Source of the DNA: Chenopodium formosanum
Lineage: Eukaryota; Streptophyta; Magnoliopsida; Caryophyllales; Amaranthaceae
Assembly (NCBI GenBank): GCA_024500155.1
Contig: CM044880.1
Location: 12,110,879-12,174,878 of the forward strand
Length of the DNA: 64,000 bases
Direction of reading: 5' to 3'
The translations under genes and the position numbers were made by a program. Of the stretch, positions 11,172-23,124 are shown one piece after another (the stretch's first letter is position 1; each line of letters begins with the position of its first letter). The notes under the pieces were generated by a model that searched no databases, was not told where the DNA came from, and saw only the letters and a list, made by a program, of their open reading frames with translations.

Positions 11172-11786
11172 ATGATTTATTGACGTTTGTAGATAATTTA
11201 CATATTTATGTGGTTCCTCCTTTATTTTACCCACGTTTTAATTTTAAGGGAGTTTTTCAAAAGATATTAAAGAGCCACATAGAATATACTATGTAGGACT
11301 ACGGTAGAAGTATGATTTAATCAATAATGAAAAAAGAGATATGCAACCCTTATAAGAAGCTAAAAGTAGAAAAAATTAACAATAAGTAAGCATTTATTGT
11401 ACAGATTTACTCGTAAATTGTCAATAAATTCCCAACTTAATACTAAAAAAAGAAATTAAATTCTTATATACAACCTTTAGGGCTGCATATAACATTACCC
11501 TTCTTTTATATTACAAAAATCGATTACCACATTTGAAAAGTAAACGAATCAAATTGAAGGTTTTAAATTCAAGTGTCACCTATGTATAATAAAAACTTCT
11601 TAGTTTAATTTAATTATATAAAAAAAAAAAGTATTTTTTTTTTAATATTTGGGATGTTATTTAAATATGAGAAAGGAACTAATATATTTTACACTAAAAA
11701 ATTCAATTAATAATCAAAGGAATATAATCACAAATTTAATAAGATGAATATCTAAAATATATTGAGATTTAAAAAATGCATACAAA

Positions 11787-11816
11787 CCGTGCATTATTTG
11801 CACGGGCTTAATCTAG
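11787..11816 (+). repeat. 3' end of a second, non-autonomous Helitron
   Basis: CCGTGCA (11787-11793), loop TTATT, TGCACGG (11799-11805), then CTAG at 11813-11816 followed by T. Comparison with neprosin copy 2 (…GAAAGTATAATGG near 26332) shows that host sequence resumes right after the CTAG, which supports the boundary. The 5' end was not located in the preceding 2.5 kb. Confidence 0.72.
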
Positions 11817-13074
11817 TGAAGTATAATGGAGAATGAATTTTCATACCGTAAAGTAAATGAAAAACCTTGTTCTATGGTCACCATATTGCTTTGGATAGAC
11901 CTGTCAAAAGAATTCATGTACATTTATAAGCATATACTAATTATGGACTATCTTTCCAACATCATAAAATAAAATATGGACTAGCTATCCATAGATCTCA
12001 AACTTACAATCCAACCAGCCTCTAGAAAAGCTCCTGAACCTAATAAGACAGCCAATGTAGAAGCACTTGAATCATTTTGCCTAGCAACGTAAGGATCCCA
12101 TATGCTTATTGTCGCGCTTCCACCATAAAATCGCGTTCCAGTGACAGGGATTGCTTGTACAACAGCAAACTATACATAATTTCACATTTGGAGTTGAAGT
12201 AGTAAATAACATATACTTAGCAAGTTAGCAATAATGTTGTTAAACAATATAACATGTAATAATTGTCTATTAGTATCCTAGAAAACTTGCCTCATGGTGT
12301 GGTCCTTTGATTGTATCGTTAGAGTGTGTTGTAGGAGGCTGGTCTTGAAGCTGCCTTCTTCGAATGGGAACGGTGTCTTCTGAGCAGAAACCGTTCTTGT
12401 GCCAAGGTTGATGGATGAAGGCCGGTGTAGGGTTGCTTTGGTTCATCATTTTGAGAGATGAGCTAGGGTCCATCTTGATTATTTCACAATTAAGTTACAA
12501 TTCTTACAAATATCATTTTCAATAAGTTAATATATAGCCAAAATCAAATTTGAAGACTTAATTTATTTATGCTCAAATGACTCTGACAAATTGCTCATTC
12601 AATTGACTTATCGACTCATATAAGATCTCAAATTCTCTATGCATTAAAATTAAACCGGCATGTGACACCTTAGCACTAAAGAAGCGGAATGTCTAGCTAA
12701 CATCATGTTGCAGAATGAGTCGTGCTACGAGCTAACCTAGGCGGGCTTGAGCTAAAATTATTTTGGAATAGCATGGCAAGGCTACGACATGACTTTGACA
12801 CGATAAATCATGTTAAAATTTAGTATGCAAGCAAGCACAACACAACACATACAGTGACATGTGGGCTTGACTTGTGCCTAGGCTGCCTCTTTTTAAACTT
12901 CATGGGAATTATGCATGGCATATTGGCATGTAGCCAGAACAATTGGCCGTGGGTCAGGCTTAGGTTCAACTTGAGTACATTTGGGATGATCTACTATCAT
13001 CTTTATGTGCTTTGTTAATAATTCTCCAAACTAATTTTTCGTTACTATAAGTAGAAAAATAAAATGATATTCAA

Positions 13075-13344
13075 TGAGGGATACCCAGTCAATTTCCCAG
13101 ATAAACAAATGGGGGTATAATTGTCTTTTCAAGTACCAGTGGAGGGGTATGTGCGTCTTTTCATGTATTAGTTGAGGGGTACATGTGTAATTTCCTCACC
13201 AAACAATAAAAGCAAAAGGCAAATAGTAATTGGATAGCTCACCAAACTTACTGAATAAATGACCCTGCTTTTTAAATATATTTACAAAAATGCCATCAGA
13301 TTAACAAAAATTCGTTAATCTGGCAGATTAACTTGTATCTTCCC
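13075..13344. mobile_element. Small 270-bp insertion with 8-bp target duplication, hAT-like
   Basis: ATATTCAA occurs at 13067-13074 and again at 13345-13352. Neprosin copy 2 has one continuous ATATTCAA-containing stretch at the matching place (27581-27590) and lacks the 270 bp. An 8-bp duplication fits the hAT superfamily. The outer bases (TGAGGGATAC on the left, complement GGGAAGATAC on the right) are only roughly inverted, so the class is tentative. It contains repeated GAGGGGTA-type lines (13141-13190). Confidence 0.6.
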
Positions 13345-13505
13345 ATATTCAACTCACCGTATAACTGATTGTACCTTTAAATGAATATTTTTTTTTTTAT
13401 CTCCACCACTTATGTACTAACAAGGTATAATAACATAAATAAAGGGATATCTTTGGTTGTGCCACGCCACTAATAAGTTATTTGCCACAAAATACGAGTA
13501 ATTAA
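13220..13505. repeat. Left copy of a 286-bp duplication flanking the LTR element
   Basis: Starts CAAATAGTAATTGGATAGCT and ends CGAGTAATTAA directly before the LTR. About 96% identical by eye to 19677-19961. Neprosin copy 2 has the host part of this sequence once only. Confidence 0.9.
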
Positions 13506-14153
13506 TGTTGGAGTTATGCACTTATTCCCATAGTACAACTCCAAGTCTAGGTTCATTGATTTTGCTTCAAAAGATCAAAATTCAAATTTGTTTGATTGAT
13601 ATAATGATTATGGCAATTATTTGACTTTGATCATTATATATTTTCTCCTCTCTAGCCATTTAATTAATACATAGATGGAAGACTAATTAGTATACATGCA
13701 TAATTAAAGGGCTTTTGATTGATTTCTTATGCATGGTTGCTGTGAAAGATTAATTCCCTTCTTTTGACTTGAGCTTAGTGAAACTTTTATATAAATGAAG
13801 CTCCTTCCCTTCTTTTTGGACACAAAAGATTACATACTACTCCACAATAAATTGAAGCATCCTCCACTTCACAAGGGATATACACAATTAAAAAGATATA
13901 CTTCTCTTCTTTACTCCAAAAATGTTACACAAAATAATTCCTTGTTTTGGGCATTGATCATTGTGTTCTCAATCTAGCTCTTTGAAGTACACTGGAGAGT
14001 TAGAGTTGTGTAACCCTGGAGGTCGATTGCTATGAGTCCTGTGTACGAGTACGGGGCAAATTCGACTTTAGGGCAGTGATGCTATGTCACGCCACGACAT
14101 TAAATTAGATAAGTTTGTTCTATTATTAATTGCTATTAGTCATATTTCCTACA
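13506..14153 (+). repeat. Left LTR of the 13.5-19.7-kb element
   Basis: TG...CA-type LTR ending TTTCCTACA. It carries a TATATAAATGAAG promoter-like box near 13786, matched in the right LTR. Confidence 0.85.
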
Positions 14154-15574
14154 ATCTAAAGTCGAATTTAATTCATTAATATGGCTAATAGTATAAAAAA
14201 AAAAAATAATAAAAAAAATTAACATTTAGTTTTCGTATCTTTAATTGTTTGCTCAATCTTTTATGTTCCTAATTTGAGGCCATATCGCTAGTTGTGTTCC
14301 TTCTACATCCATATTGAGAAATTTTATTTGTTTGGTGGAAACTAAGAATTTCTGATGCTTATTTTAGTAATATATAGTTTTGCATTGAATTAAAAGGTTT
14401 ACTGCTAGTTTATAATTGGCATGATGGATTGATGGGGGTATTTCTTACTAATAATTGAGAGTCTCGGATTAAGAACATGAGCAGACTATCCATGTATTAG
14501 ATTAATTATTGTTATGATCATTTTGTGTATCATACCTTTTAGTACTCTTAACCTTTTGTGACCCATGTATTTGGAGTATATCCCTACTTTTATTTATATA
14601 TATATAAAAAAAAGTGGGAGATTGTTCTTATGAATAGTGCACGGATTATTATACCCCTCAAAATGTTTTTTTACCTCCTTACCCCCAAGTGTAATTTTGT
14701 AATTTTTCTTAATACCCATCAATTAATTAGAAATTAAATGAAGAATGGAATAATAGAGTTTAAATTTTTTATATATAATTTAAAGGGGGTTATGATTTTA
14801 TTACATATTTACATGACAACATTAGTCACTAGACAATGAAAGGTTGTTGCTTTATGTGGGAGGTTTTTTTTTTTTTTTTTTTTTTTGAATTTTGTGAAGG
14901 TTGAAATTAACGACTTACACATAATTGTGTTTAAGGACATTGAAACTAATGAAATTAATCTATGATTGTGTCGAAGTAGATGTACTAAAAAGAAAGGAAA
15001 CCAAATTGACTACGGTGAAAATGGGAAGAAAGCAAAAAGGGATTCAAGGGAATTATTAAGGTAATTATGGGTTGCATAGGGTTAATTTACTGCAAAATCA
15101 AATTGTTAGAAGCATTTTGTCCGAGTTCATAATCTGAATATTTGTTAATTTTTTAGCATGGTGAAATCATGTGTATTTGAATACTATAATGTATTAATGT
15201 CGCTCCATCATGTACTGCTATATGATGTACCTTTTAGTTTCCAAATAGGTCAATGAGCGCAAAAGATATATTAAAATCATAAATTCCTATATAAGTGTTA
15301 GCACGTTGTGTTTTTTCACTACTTAAATAAATAAGGGTGCAGCATGTTGTATCACATTTCCAAGAATATTCTACAACATAAAAGACAAGAGCCTTCGGTA
15401 GTGGACGATTAACTCCATGTGAAGTGCAAACACAAGGCAAGAAAAATTAAGGTTAAGCAATAGAGAGATATTCCTCTATAAGTCCATTAACTCCTTGTCA
15501 AGTGCAAACACAAGCCAAGAAAAATTAAGCCAAAAGGGCTGGCCACCTTGCGCAACGCGTGCTTTGGCTGCCTA

Positions 15575-15647
<73 letters not shown>

Positions 15648-18600
15648 TTGAACATTAAAGTTGACTCTATATCATGGATCTTTATTATGGATCTTTACTT
15701 GCAATAAATTACTCGTAACTTCCTTTTAAGTAGATAATTTTTCTAGTAGTGCTTTATTGTGGTAATGTGATATTATATTGTGTATTGTAATTGCAATATT
15801 TTTGGAGGTTGTATTTTGTGAAGTACCAAAATATTATAATATGATTAAGTAATGGAAAATGGTGAGTCAATGGAATCATTTACAAGCGTGTAAATTTCTT
15901 CTTGAGAGCAAGTGATTGATTTGGTTTTATTTATTTCCTAATGATATAAGAAAAGTATTTTGTAAATCACATGTATATGAGTGAATGACTTGACACAGTG
16001 AAAATATTGAGAGAAATATTATCTTAGTTACCCACTTATAAAGTTATAATTATGTGATGTCATTTTGGGACTGCTAGCTTAATAAATTTACATATTTCTT
16101 ATTTGGGCAATTAAGTTCAAGTGTGCATCCTTTTAATTAATTGTTGTAAGCATCTATAATCCCCTCTGTATGTTCAATTATCTTTGTCGAACTAGCTTAT
16201 ATACATAATCAATTTATGTGAGCCTTCTAGGCGTGTGAAAGGCCTGAAAGCCTATATACTATTTTTGTTGTATATTTTTGAGGTGTACGATAATATAATT
16301 TGGTTTTGGCAAATACCTACGGTGTAGTTGCTAAGTGAAAGGCTTTATTTGGTTATTATTTATTTGACAAAGTTTGCTAACACCAATTGATTGTTGATTC
16401 CATAACTACGAGTTCTTAAATGAATAATTAATCAAAGCTATGTGATCAAGGGTGTGGGTATAAGTTGTATCACATACTATAATTCATCCACAATGCTAGG
16501 GGGCAAATTATTCTTTTTCAAGCTTATTATTATTGGATTTTAACATATGGACATACATATCTAATTTGCCCTTTTACGTAGATTAATACTATGTGAGGTG
16601 TATGGCTTGTGCATTGTAGACGACAATGAATTTGAGTTTGATTCTAACTAATAAGTTAATTATCATGACCAACTTTGGTAAAGGTGTATAGGTGAAATTT
16701 ATCTTTCAAAATTGAGTTATGTTTTACCTTACTAGATAATAGCTTGATCACTACTTAACTTTGGGTTATTTCCATTGTTGAGTCATGTTGGCCAGGGAGG
16801 TATTTGTGATGTTTCACAGAACAATGTTGAATTATGAGAATTTTTACATATATTGGAATAATAAGAGGGAATAACACTAAAGGTTTTTAAAATAGCCCGT
16901 GTTTTAACTTTGGTTAATGTAACTTATGTGTGGTATTGATTTTTCAGCTCATTATGTTGGCTAATGGTTTGTCTCACGAGAATCTTTATATATCTCCCTT
17001 GATTAACATTTACATATTGTTAACCTCCCGTGCTTTTTGTGTGGGGATGCTTAAAAGCCTTGAATTATTTAAGGTGAGATGTTCCATAGCATACTTCACA
17101 ATTATCTTTAGAGACGCTGCGATGTTGTGATTGTTGAATATGCTAAATATACTATTTAAAAGACATAATATGTTATTAAAGTTAAGTATGCTAACTTGTT
17201 TTTAGAATTATGTCATGGTTATTTAATGTGTTGTATTTGACATAATATTATTTTGAGAATCACTTGAGAAGTGTTATTCTTTGAATTAATGAATCATGTT
17301 AGTCACATTGATGAGATCGTCACTCATCATTGCAATGGTATGATAATTTGTAATGTGATTCATGTAATTTAATTTGCTTCAGTTTCTAATTGACTTTTAT
17401 TTTGTGAAATTGGTGAGTAGACCAACTAGAAAGAATTTGAGTCATGATCCAAACCGTTAAGTCTAATTGTTTTTCTTAATTAGAAAGGTTGGAAGATTAG
17501 AAGAAGCCTTGGGGTGTCTTTAAGAAGTGGATAATTATCCGTAATCATATGGAGAAACCATGCCATTGTGTTTGTACTAGTTTTGGAGAGAAGTGAGTTA
17601 AATTTAAGTCCTTATTTGTGACCTATCATATTTGTAAAAGTTAGTCTTGTCTAACCTAATAAAGCCATTGGATGTAATGGTAATTGTCATGAGTCATTTG
17701 AAAGGAAATAATTTGATATAACTTCACTGAAGGTTGGTGATTGACTATCTTGATTGTTTCTCATCATTAACTAAGTTTGTATATTGTCTTGTTTGTGCTA
17801 TTATCCTTTAGTGGTTTGATAGTAGTTATAATGAAGGCTTAAATTGCAAATTAATATGACAACTTAGTTATAAAAAGTGAGAGTGGAGAAACTTTCCTAT
17901 GTGTGTGTCCTTGTAAGAAATAATACAAGAAGGTAGATAAGTTTATTAATTTGGGCACCAAAGCTATGGTGTGAGAAGTCATCAGATGATTATTATTTTC
18001 GTGATTTGTTAGTTTGGCCATGATTGTGAATCATACGCTTCTAACATAATGTCGTTATGTGACGAGAAGATTGTCATGATATTAACCATAGTGCAGGTGG
18101 AGACTATGAAAGTGCTCTCTAAGGATCATTGTATGGTACTGTGAAATAAGAATTAAATTTGCAGGTTTAAGATGCTTACGAAGTAACCAACAATGATGAG
18201 TTTTGTGAAGGTTTGGCTCAAAACGTTATGCAATCTTATTGCAAAACCTATTAGTAGATATCAATTGTGGGGGGAGCCAACTCCATTAAATACATGTGTT
18301 GTGAATTATAAGTTACAATTGAGGTAGCTTATAATGGAAAAAGAATATATACATGCTAGTAGCATGGATATTAATCATAAAAATGTGTGTTCACGTGACG
18401 TGAGAGGAATATTAGAGATTCCCTCAATAAAGGCCTTTATAGAAAAATTGGTGCCGAAGTCAGCACAAAGGAATGGGTTTAAGCCTATGAGGAGTGAATT
18501 GTGATTGATACCCATCTTAGAAATTTCTAAGTTCAATGGGTTAAACGAAGTCACAAAAGAGATCAAGTATAGTACCACGACCATTCCATATTAAAGAGAT

Positions 18601-19032
18601 GTGGTACTTCTTACTGCTATGTGTATGAGGTTGAGTTAAAGAACTCTTAATAAGTTCGTAGCCTTAATATATAAAGGTGGTTTGTGGCAGTACAAACTTG
18701 ATGAACTTACCTATGTGAATATAGGGGTTACGCCCAATCCCCTATGAGGTTCCAAAGGCTAGGACCTCTAGAGCATTCTTGAAAAATCCAGGCATATGTG
18801 GGGCATTTTTTTTTAATTTCGCGATAACATCTTTGATTAGAGAAAGGTTTAGTACGCAACTATGTTTATATAACCTCATGAAAGGTTCAAGGCCAAGTCC
18901 ACCCTATATGACTGTATAACACAATTGTAAGTACTGGGCATCAATTCAAGTCCACAAGACATTGATACTTGCATAACCGAGTATCCTTTGCCCAAATTTC
19001 TTTACTTTGCTCTTTTGAATCGTGTGGGGGAA
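14154..19032 (+). other. Internal region of the LTR element, no coding sequence recognised
   Basis: AT-rich, with many scattered stops in all frames. Contains a T-run (14867-14887), a (TA)n array (15576-15644) and a Helitron-like end before that array. No protease, RT, RNase H or integrase motif was seen. Confidence 0.6.
15576..15644. repeat. (TA)n microsatellite
   Basis: About 34 TA units directly following CCTAG, a Helitron-like CTAG|T junction preceded by the GC-rich TTGCGCAACGCGTGC. Confidence 0.85.
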
Positions 19033-19676
19033 TGTTGGAGTTATTCACTTATTCCCATAGTACAACTCCAAGTCTAGGTTCATTGATTTTGCTTCAAAAG
19101 ATCAAAATTCAAATTTGCTTGATTGATACCATGATTATGGCAATTAGTTGACTTTGAACATCATATATTTCCTCCTCTCTAGCCCTTTAATACATAGATG
19201 GAAGACTAATTAGTATACATGCATAATTAAAGGGTTTTTGATTGATTTCTTATGCATGGTTGCTGTGAAATATTAATTCCCTTCTTTTGACTTGAGCTTA
19301 GTGAAACTTCTATATAAATGAAGCTCCTCCACTTCTTTTTGGGCACAAAAGATTACATACTACTCCACAATAAATTGAAGCATCCTCCACTTCACAAGGG
19401 ATATACACAATTAAAAAGATATACTTCTCTTTTTTACTCCAAAAATGTTACACAAAATAATTCCTTGTTTTGGGCATTGATCATTGCGTTCTCAATCTAG
19501 CTCTTTGAAGTACACCAGAGAGTTAGAGTCGTGTAACCCTGGAGGTCGATAGCTATGAGTCCGTGGGTATGAGTACGGGGAAAATTCGAGTTTAGCGCAG
19601 TGATGCTATGTCACGCCACGACATAAAATTAGATAAGTTTGTTCTATTATTAATTGCTACTAGTCATATTTCCTAC
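19033..19676 (+). repeat. Right LTR of the 13.5-19.7-kb element
   Basis: Direct repeat of 13506-14153, with scattered substitutions and a 4-base loss in the TTAATTAATACATAG region. It ends CCTAC, running straight into the duplicated flank (CAAATAG). Confidence 0.85.
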
Positions 19677-19961
19677 CAAATAGTAACTGGATAGCTCACC
19701 AAAAGTACTGAATAAATGACCCTGCTTTTTCAATATATTTATAAAAATGCCATCAGATTAGCAAAAATTCGTTAATATGGCAGATTAACCTGTATCTTCC
19801 CATATTCAACTCACCGTATAACTGGTTGTACCTTAAAATGAATATTTTTTTTTAATCTCCACCACTTATGTACTAACAAGGTATAATAACATAAATAAAG
19901 GGATATCTTTGGTTGTGCCACGCCACTAATAAGTTATTTGCCACAAAATACGAGTAATTAA
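19677..19961. repeat. Right copy of the 286-bp flanking duplication
   Basis: Counterpart of 13220-13505. It continues without a break into intron 2 host sequence and exon 2 of neprosin copy 1. Confidence 0.9.
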
Positions 19962-20304
19962 CTAATTGAATTAGTACAACTCTACTCTAATTACCTGTAT
20001 CTTGTGATCCTTGAGGAGAGGATGATCAAGAGCTGGCTGTTTCTGTATATCAACACAATCTACCACATCCCCATCTTCGCCCTGTTTAACACAACAAAAA
20101 CATCCAGTACAAGTTATATATACAAATCATATATATTTGACGAACAACAATTAACTTATATATTTAGCGTATCATACAATATAAGGTTGATTGGAAGTAA
20201 GGATGCATGATGTGCTATTCTCTTAAAATAAAGTTTTCGTTCCGATAAGTTAAAATGAATACCAGGTCTAACAAAATATTATTACATGTGCTATTCTCTT
20301 AAGG

Positions 20305-21060
20305 GCCGTTGGTTGAGGGTATTCATCAAAGAAAATAAGAATCAACTGTCCTGATTCCCTTTAATATGTTGTTGTTTGTTAGGCCTTTTTTCCTATTCCC
20401 TTTACCCTCTTCATTCCCCTAAATCCTTCAAAGTTGATTCCCCACCCCCTAGGTATTTCCATTCTCATTCCTTAGTCACCATTACACCACCATATCACCA
20501 CCCTCCTACCTACCCAAATCAACGGAAAGCCGCTCCACTGCACCATGCCCAGCCATGTCACCACTCACCGCCTCTCCCCCACCCCTCGTTGGCCATCCTC
20601 ACTCTCGAAACCTACCATCGGAAAACCTAAAAAAAAAACCCTTCCCCCATAGTGTAAAAAGGCCGATCGGCCCTACCCCTCAATCGAAACCATCAAGGTG
20701 GGGGAGGGTCGACGGATTTTACGGGGAGTGAGACTAGATTCTAGGGTTTTTCTAAGCCAGGCCAAGAGAGGTTTTTTCGGGGGAGGGATGAGCCGCGCTG
20801 GCCAATGAGGGGCGGGTGAGGGCTGGCGAAGGGCAGTGAATGGTGGGGGAATAAAGTGCGGTGAATGGTTTGGTGGATGGATGGTGGCTAGAAAAGGTAG
20901 AAAGTTAATGAATTAGGTGGTTGTGTGGTGGTGGGACTGGCGGGATTGTTTCCCTTGGTTTTTAAAACAAACAACATAACAAATATAAGGTATTTTCATT
21001 CCATTATTTTCCTTTTCCCTTGATCATTCCATTTCGATTACCCCGTACAAATCAAATGGC
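20305..21060. mobile_element. Foldback element with long imperfect inverted repeats
   Basis: Left end GCCGTTGGTTGAGGGTATTC resembles the complement of the right end (GCCATTTGATTTGTACGGGG then TAATC). Further in, AATATGTTGTTGTTTG on the left matches the complement of the right arm (TTATGTTGTTTGTTTT). Pyrimidine-rich left and purine-rich right halves (ACCACC-type against GGTGGT-type) complete the fold. No coding capacity. Class is unclear (hAT- or PIF-like MITE). Confidence 0.6.
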
Positions 21061-21299
21061 ACTGTAATTTGTTTTAACGTTTTAATCATGCATTTAAAAA
21101 AAAAAAAGCTCTTAGTTTCAATTGGTCTAATAAATTAATAGTTATATTAAATGTTAAATGTTAGGATTAAACAAACCATGCTTTATACAGAGTAGTTATA
21201 TTACAATTAGTTATTACGTACTATTGTGTTACCACAAGTAATAGCTAGTTATAGTTTTAGTTTTAATTAAATCAGTAAATTACTGTATATATTATTTAT

Positions 21300-21405
21300 T
21301 TTTTTGGTGTTCAGAGAGCCACGAGGGTGGGTGATGAGAATCGAACCCAAAATCACTTGGAACCGAGAGAGGAGCTCTAACAACTTGATCCATCTCTCAC
21401 TCTCT
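21300..21405 (-). mobile_element. tRNA-derived SINE
   Basis: Read on the minus strand it contains a pol III A-box-like GGATCAAGTTGTTAGAGC (complement of about 21373-21390) and a B box GGTTCGATTC (complement of 21338-21347) at normal tRNA spacing, followed by a 3' tail rich in A and T near 21295. Imperfect flanking repeats of the type AATAATACATATA/AATAATATATACA suggest a target duplication. Confidence 0.72.
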
Positions 21406-21437
21406 ATATGTATTATTACTTATATTTCTAGTAATTA

Positions 21438-21468
21438 CTAGATGAAACCCATGCGATGCACGGTTTGA
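21438..21468 (-). repeat. Helitron 3' end, minus strand
   Basis: Read on the minus strand: CCGTGC, loop ATC, GCATGG (one wobble pair), then TTTCAT and CTAG (21441-21438), followed by T. Same terminal type (…ATCTAGT) as at 11816. The other end was not identified. Confidence 0.6.
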
Positions 21469-21481
21469 TTGAATTCTTTAA

Positions 21482-21518
<37 letters not shown>

Positions 21519-21519
<1 letters not shown>

Positions 21520-22104
21520 TAGTTTTGTGCCCGTGCGATGCTCGGGTTGTTTATTAAATTTTAAGATATTTTAATCTATATGTCAAATTTTAAAATATAT
21601 CATTGATATAAAATTAGTTAGCAATTGACGTATTTTTGTAACGATTTAAACTTGTAGACATGTAATGACTAATAATAATAATATTGGTGAAAAAAAATTT
21701 CTTGACCCTGTCTTAAATGACTCGTGACCCGATCTGATTAACAGGTCTACACAAAATAATAAAATTATATTAGATTGTGAAGTATATTATTTTATGATAC
21801 AAAAAATAAATTTATATGATAATTTATGAGAGTTATAATCTAATTATTTTTTGAATAAAATTATAATTCAATTTGTACATATGAAATATTGGTACTTTAT
21901 CAAAAATAAAACTTTAAATTAACAATTTTATCCTAAAATTATATCCAAAGTTGATTGAAAATAAAATTCTAAACTAACGTTTTTATCCTACAAATTGAAT
22001 TTTATATAACTCTATCCTACGTGGCATGACACTTGGCAAAAAGTTGGAACGCCAAGTGTCGTTGTCTCGTCACCTGGCTAAAAGTTTAGCTTTATATATT
22101 AGTT
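21519..22104 (-). mobile_element. Non-autonomous Helitron, tandem copy 1
   Basis: The 3' end on the minus strand is CTAG at 21519-21522, preceded (minus strand) by a CCCG...CGGG hairpin. The 5' side is the conserved block AGCTAAACTTTTAGCCAGGT (complement of sequence near 22070-22095). No typical 5' TC is seen. The 3' end abuts a (TA)n run (about 21488-21518). Confidence 0.7.
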
Positions 22105-22105
22105 A

Positions 22106-22390
22106 CTAGTTTTGTGCCCCGTGCGATGCCCGGGTTGTTTATGAAGTCTATTTAAATCTATCCAACGTGGCGCGACACTCAAATTTTATTTTATCGAAAA
22201 TAAAACTCTAAACTAACAGTTTTATCCTAAAATTTTATCCAAATTTGATTCAAAATAGAATTTCAAACTAACTTTTTTTTATCTTATGGAGTCTATTTAA
22301 ATTTATCCAACGTGGCGCGACACTTGGCGAAAAGTTAGAATGCCAAGTGTCGCTGCCTCGTGACCTGGCTAAAAGTTTAGCTTTATATAT
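22106..22390 (-). mobile_element. Non-autonomous Helitron, tandem copy 2
   Basis: CTAG at 22106-22109 directly follows the 5' end of copy 1. The GCCCCGTGCGATGCCCGGG hairpin is intact. An internal deletion leaves a shorter body ending with the same AGCTTTATATATTAG block. Confidence 0.7.
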
Positions 22391-22664
22391 TAGTTTTGTA
22401 AATTGAATTTTAAGATATATGTCAAATTTTAAAATATAATATTGATACAATTTAGTTAGGAATTGAAGTATTTTATCGAAAATAAAACTCTAAATTAACA
22501 ATTTTATTCTAAAATTCTATCCAAATAGAAATCTAAACTGAATTTTTTATCTTATGAAATATATTTAAATCTATCCAACGTGGCACGACACTTGGCGAAA
22601 AGTTGGAATGCCAAGTGTCACTGTCTCGTGACCTGGCTAAAAGTTTAGCTTTATATATTAGTTA
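22391..22664 (-). mobile_element. Non-autonomous Helitron, tandem copy 3, 3' hairpin lost
   Basis: Shares the body and 5' block of copies 1 and 2 (GTGACCTGGCTAAAAGTTTA near 22629) but starts TTTTGTAAATTG without the GC hairpin. Confidence 0.62.
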
Positions 22665-23051
22665 TATGATATGATATATATAATTTGTTATATATTAAGA
22701 TGAAATTTCTAATATCAAAAGATAATATTTTATATTTAATTAATTTGAACCGAGAGATCTCATTCGCCAATATTGCTTACGTGTCATTTAAATTATTTAA
22801 TACTAAAAGAAATTAATAATCTGTTATGTAATTGCCTACTACTAAAATTTATAATCCTACATGGCGCATTAATAAAATTAGATCCTACGTGGCTCTCTAA
22901 AATCTCGGGAAAAAAACTCCCCTTTATATATTAATTCTATAAGAAAATAAAAATCTATTATTTAAATGGCTACAACTAAAATTTATAATCCTACACGGCG
23001 CGCTGAAAAAACTAAATCTTATGTAGCTTTTTAAAAACTCGGAAAAAACTC

Positions 23052-23054
<3 letters not shown>

Positions 23055-23122
<68 letters not shown>
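23055..23122. repeat. (TA)n microsatellite at a Helitron 5' end
   Basis: About 34 TA units that merge into TATAAGCTAAACTTTTAGCC, the start of the inverted Helitron copy. Confidence 0.85.

Positions 23123-23124
<2 letters not shown>

Larger units (their letters stand above)
13506..19676 (+). mobile_element. LTR retrotransposon without recognisable coding region (LARD-like)
   Basis: Two LTRs of about 648 and 644 bp begin TGTTGGAGTTAT and end CATATTTCCTAC(A). A polypurine tract (GTGTGGGGGAA) lies directly before the right LTR, which sets orientation +. The internal 4.9 kb has no gag or pol ORF that I can support; the only repeated ORF (MKLL.FFL.TKDYILLHNKLK) is an LTR-internal reading. No convincing tRNA primer site follows the left LTR. 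It sits in intron 2 of neprosin copy 1. Instead of a 4-6-bp target duplication it is flanked by a 286-bp direct repeat. LTRs differ at about 4-6% by eye, so it is not recent. Confidence 0.85.
9115..20180 (-). pseudogene. Neprosin-family protein gene, copy 1: truncated and interrupted by transposons
   Basis: Neprosin proteins (activation peptide plus neprosin domain) are plant secreted glutamic-type peptidase-like proteins. Remaining exons on the minus strand: exon 2 at 19995-20081 (DVVDCVDIQKQPALDHPLLK), exon 3 at 12291-12473 (MDPSSSLKMMNQ...VPIRRRQLQD), exon 4 at 12008-12169 (YGGSATISIWDPYVA), exon 5 at 11847-11900 (QYGDHRTRFFIYFT) and part of exon 6 at 9115-9199. Exon 3 seems to use a GC donor (GAG|GCAAGT), as in copy 2. 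Damage: homology to copy 2 stops at about 20180, at the exon 1 edge, so the signal-peptide exon is missing. Exon 6 has lost one G relative to copy 2 and is cut at 9114/9115 by the Helitron. Intron 2 holds an LTR element; intron 5 holds several small elements. The missing 3' exons should lie beyond the Helitron, left of the window. Confidence 0.85.

Noticed and set aside
13795..19500. Twin 60-codon ORFs in the two LTRs
   Set aside because: They are copies of one LTR segment and start right after the LTR's TATA-like box. Such short frames are expected by chance and show no domain.
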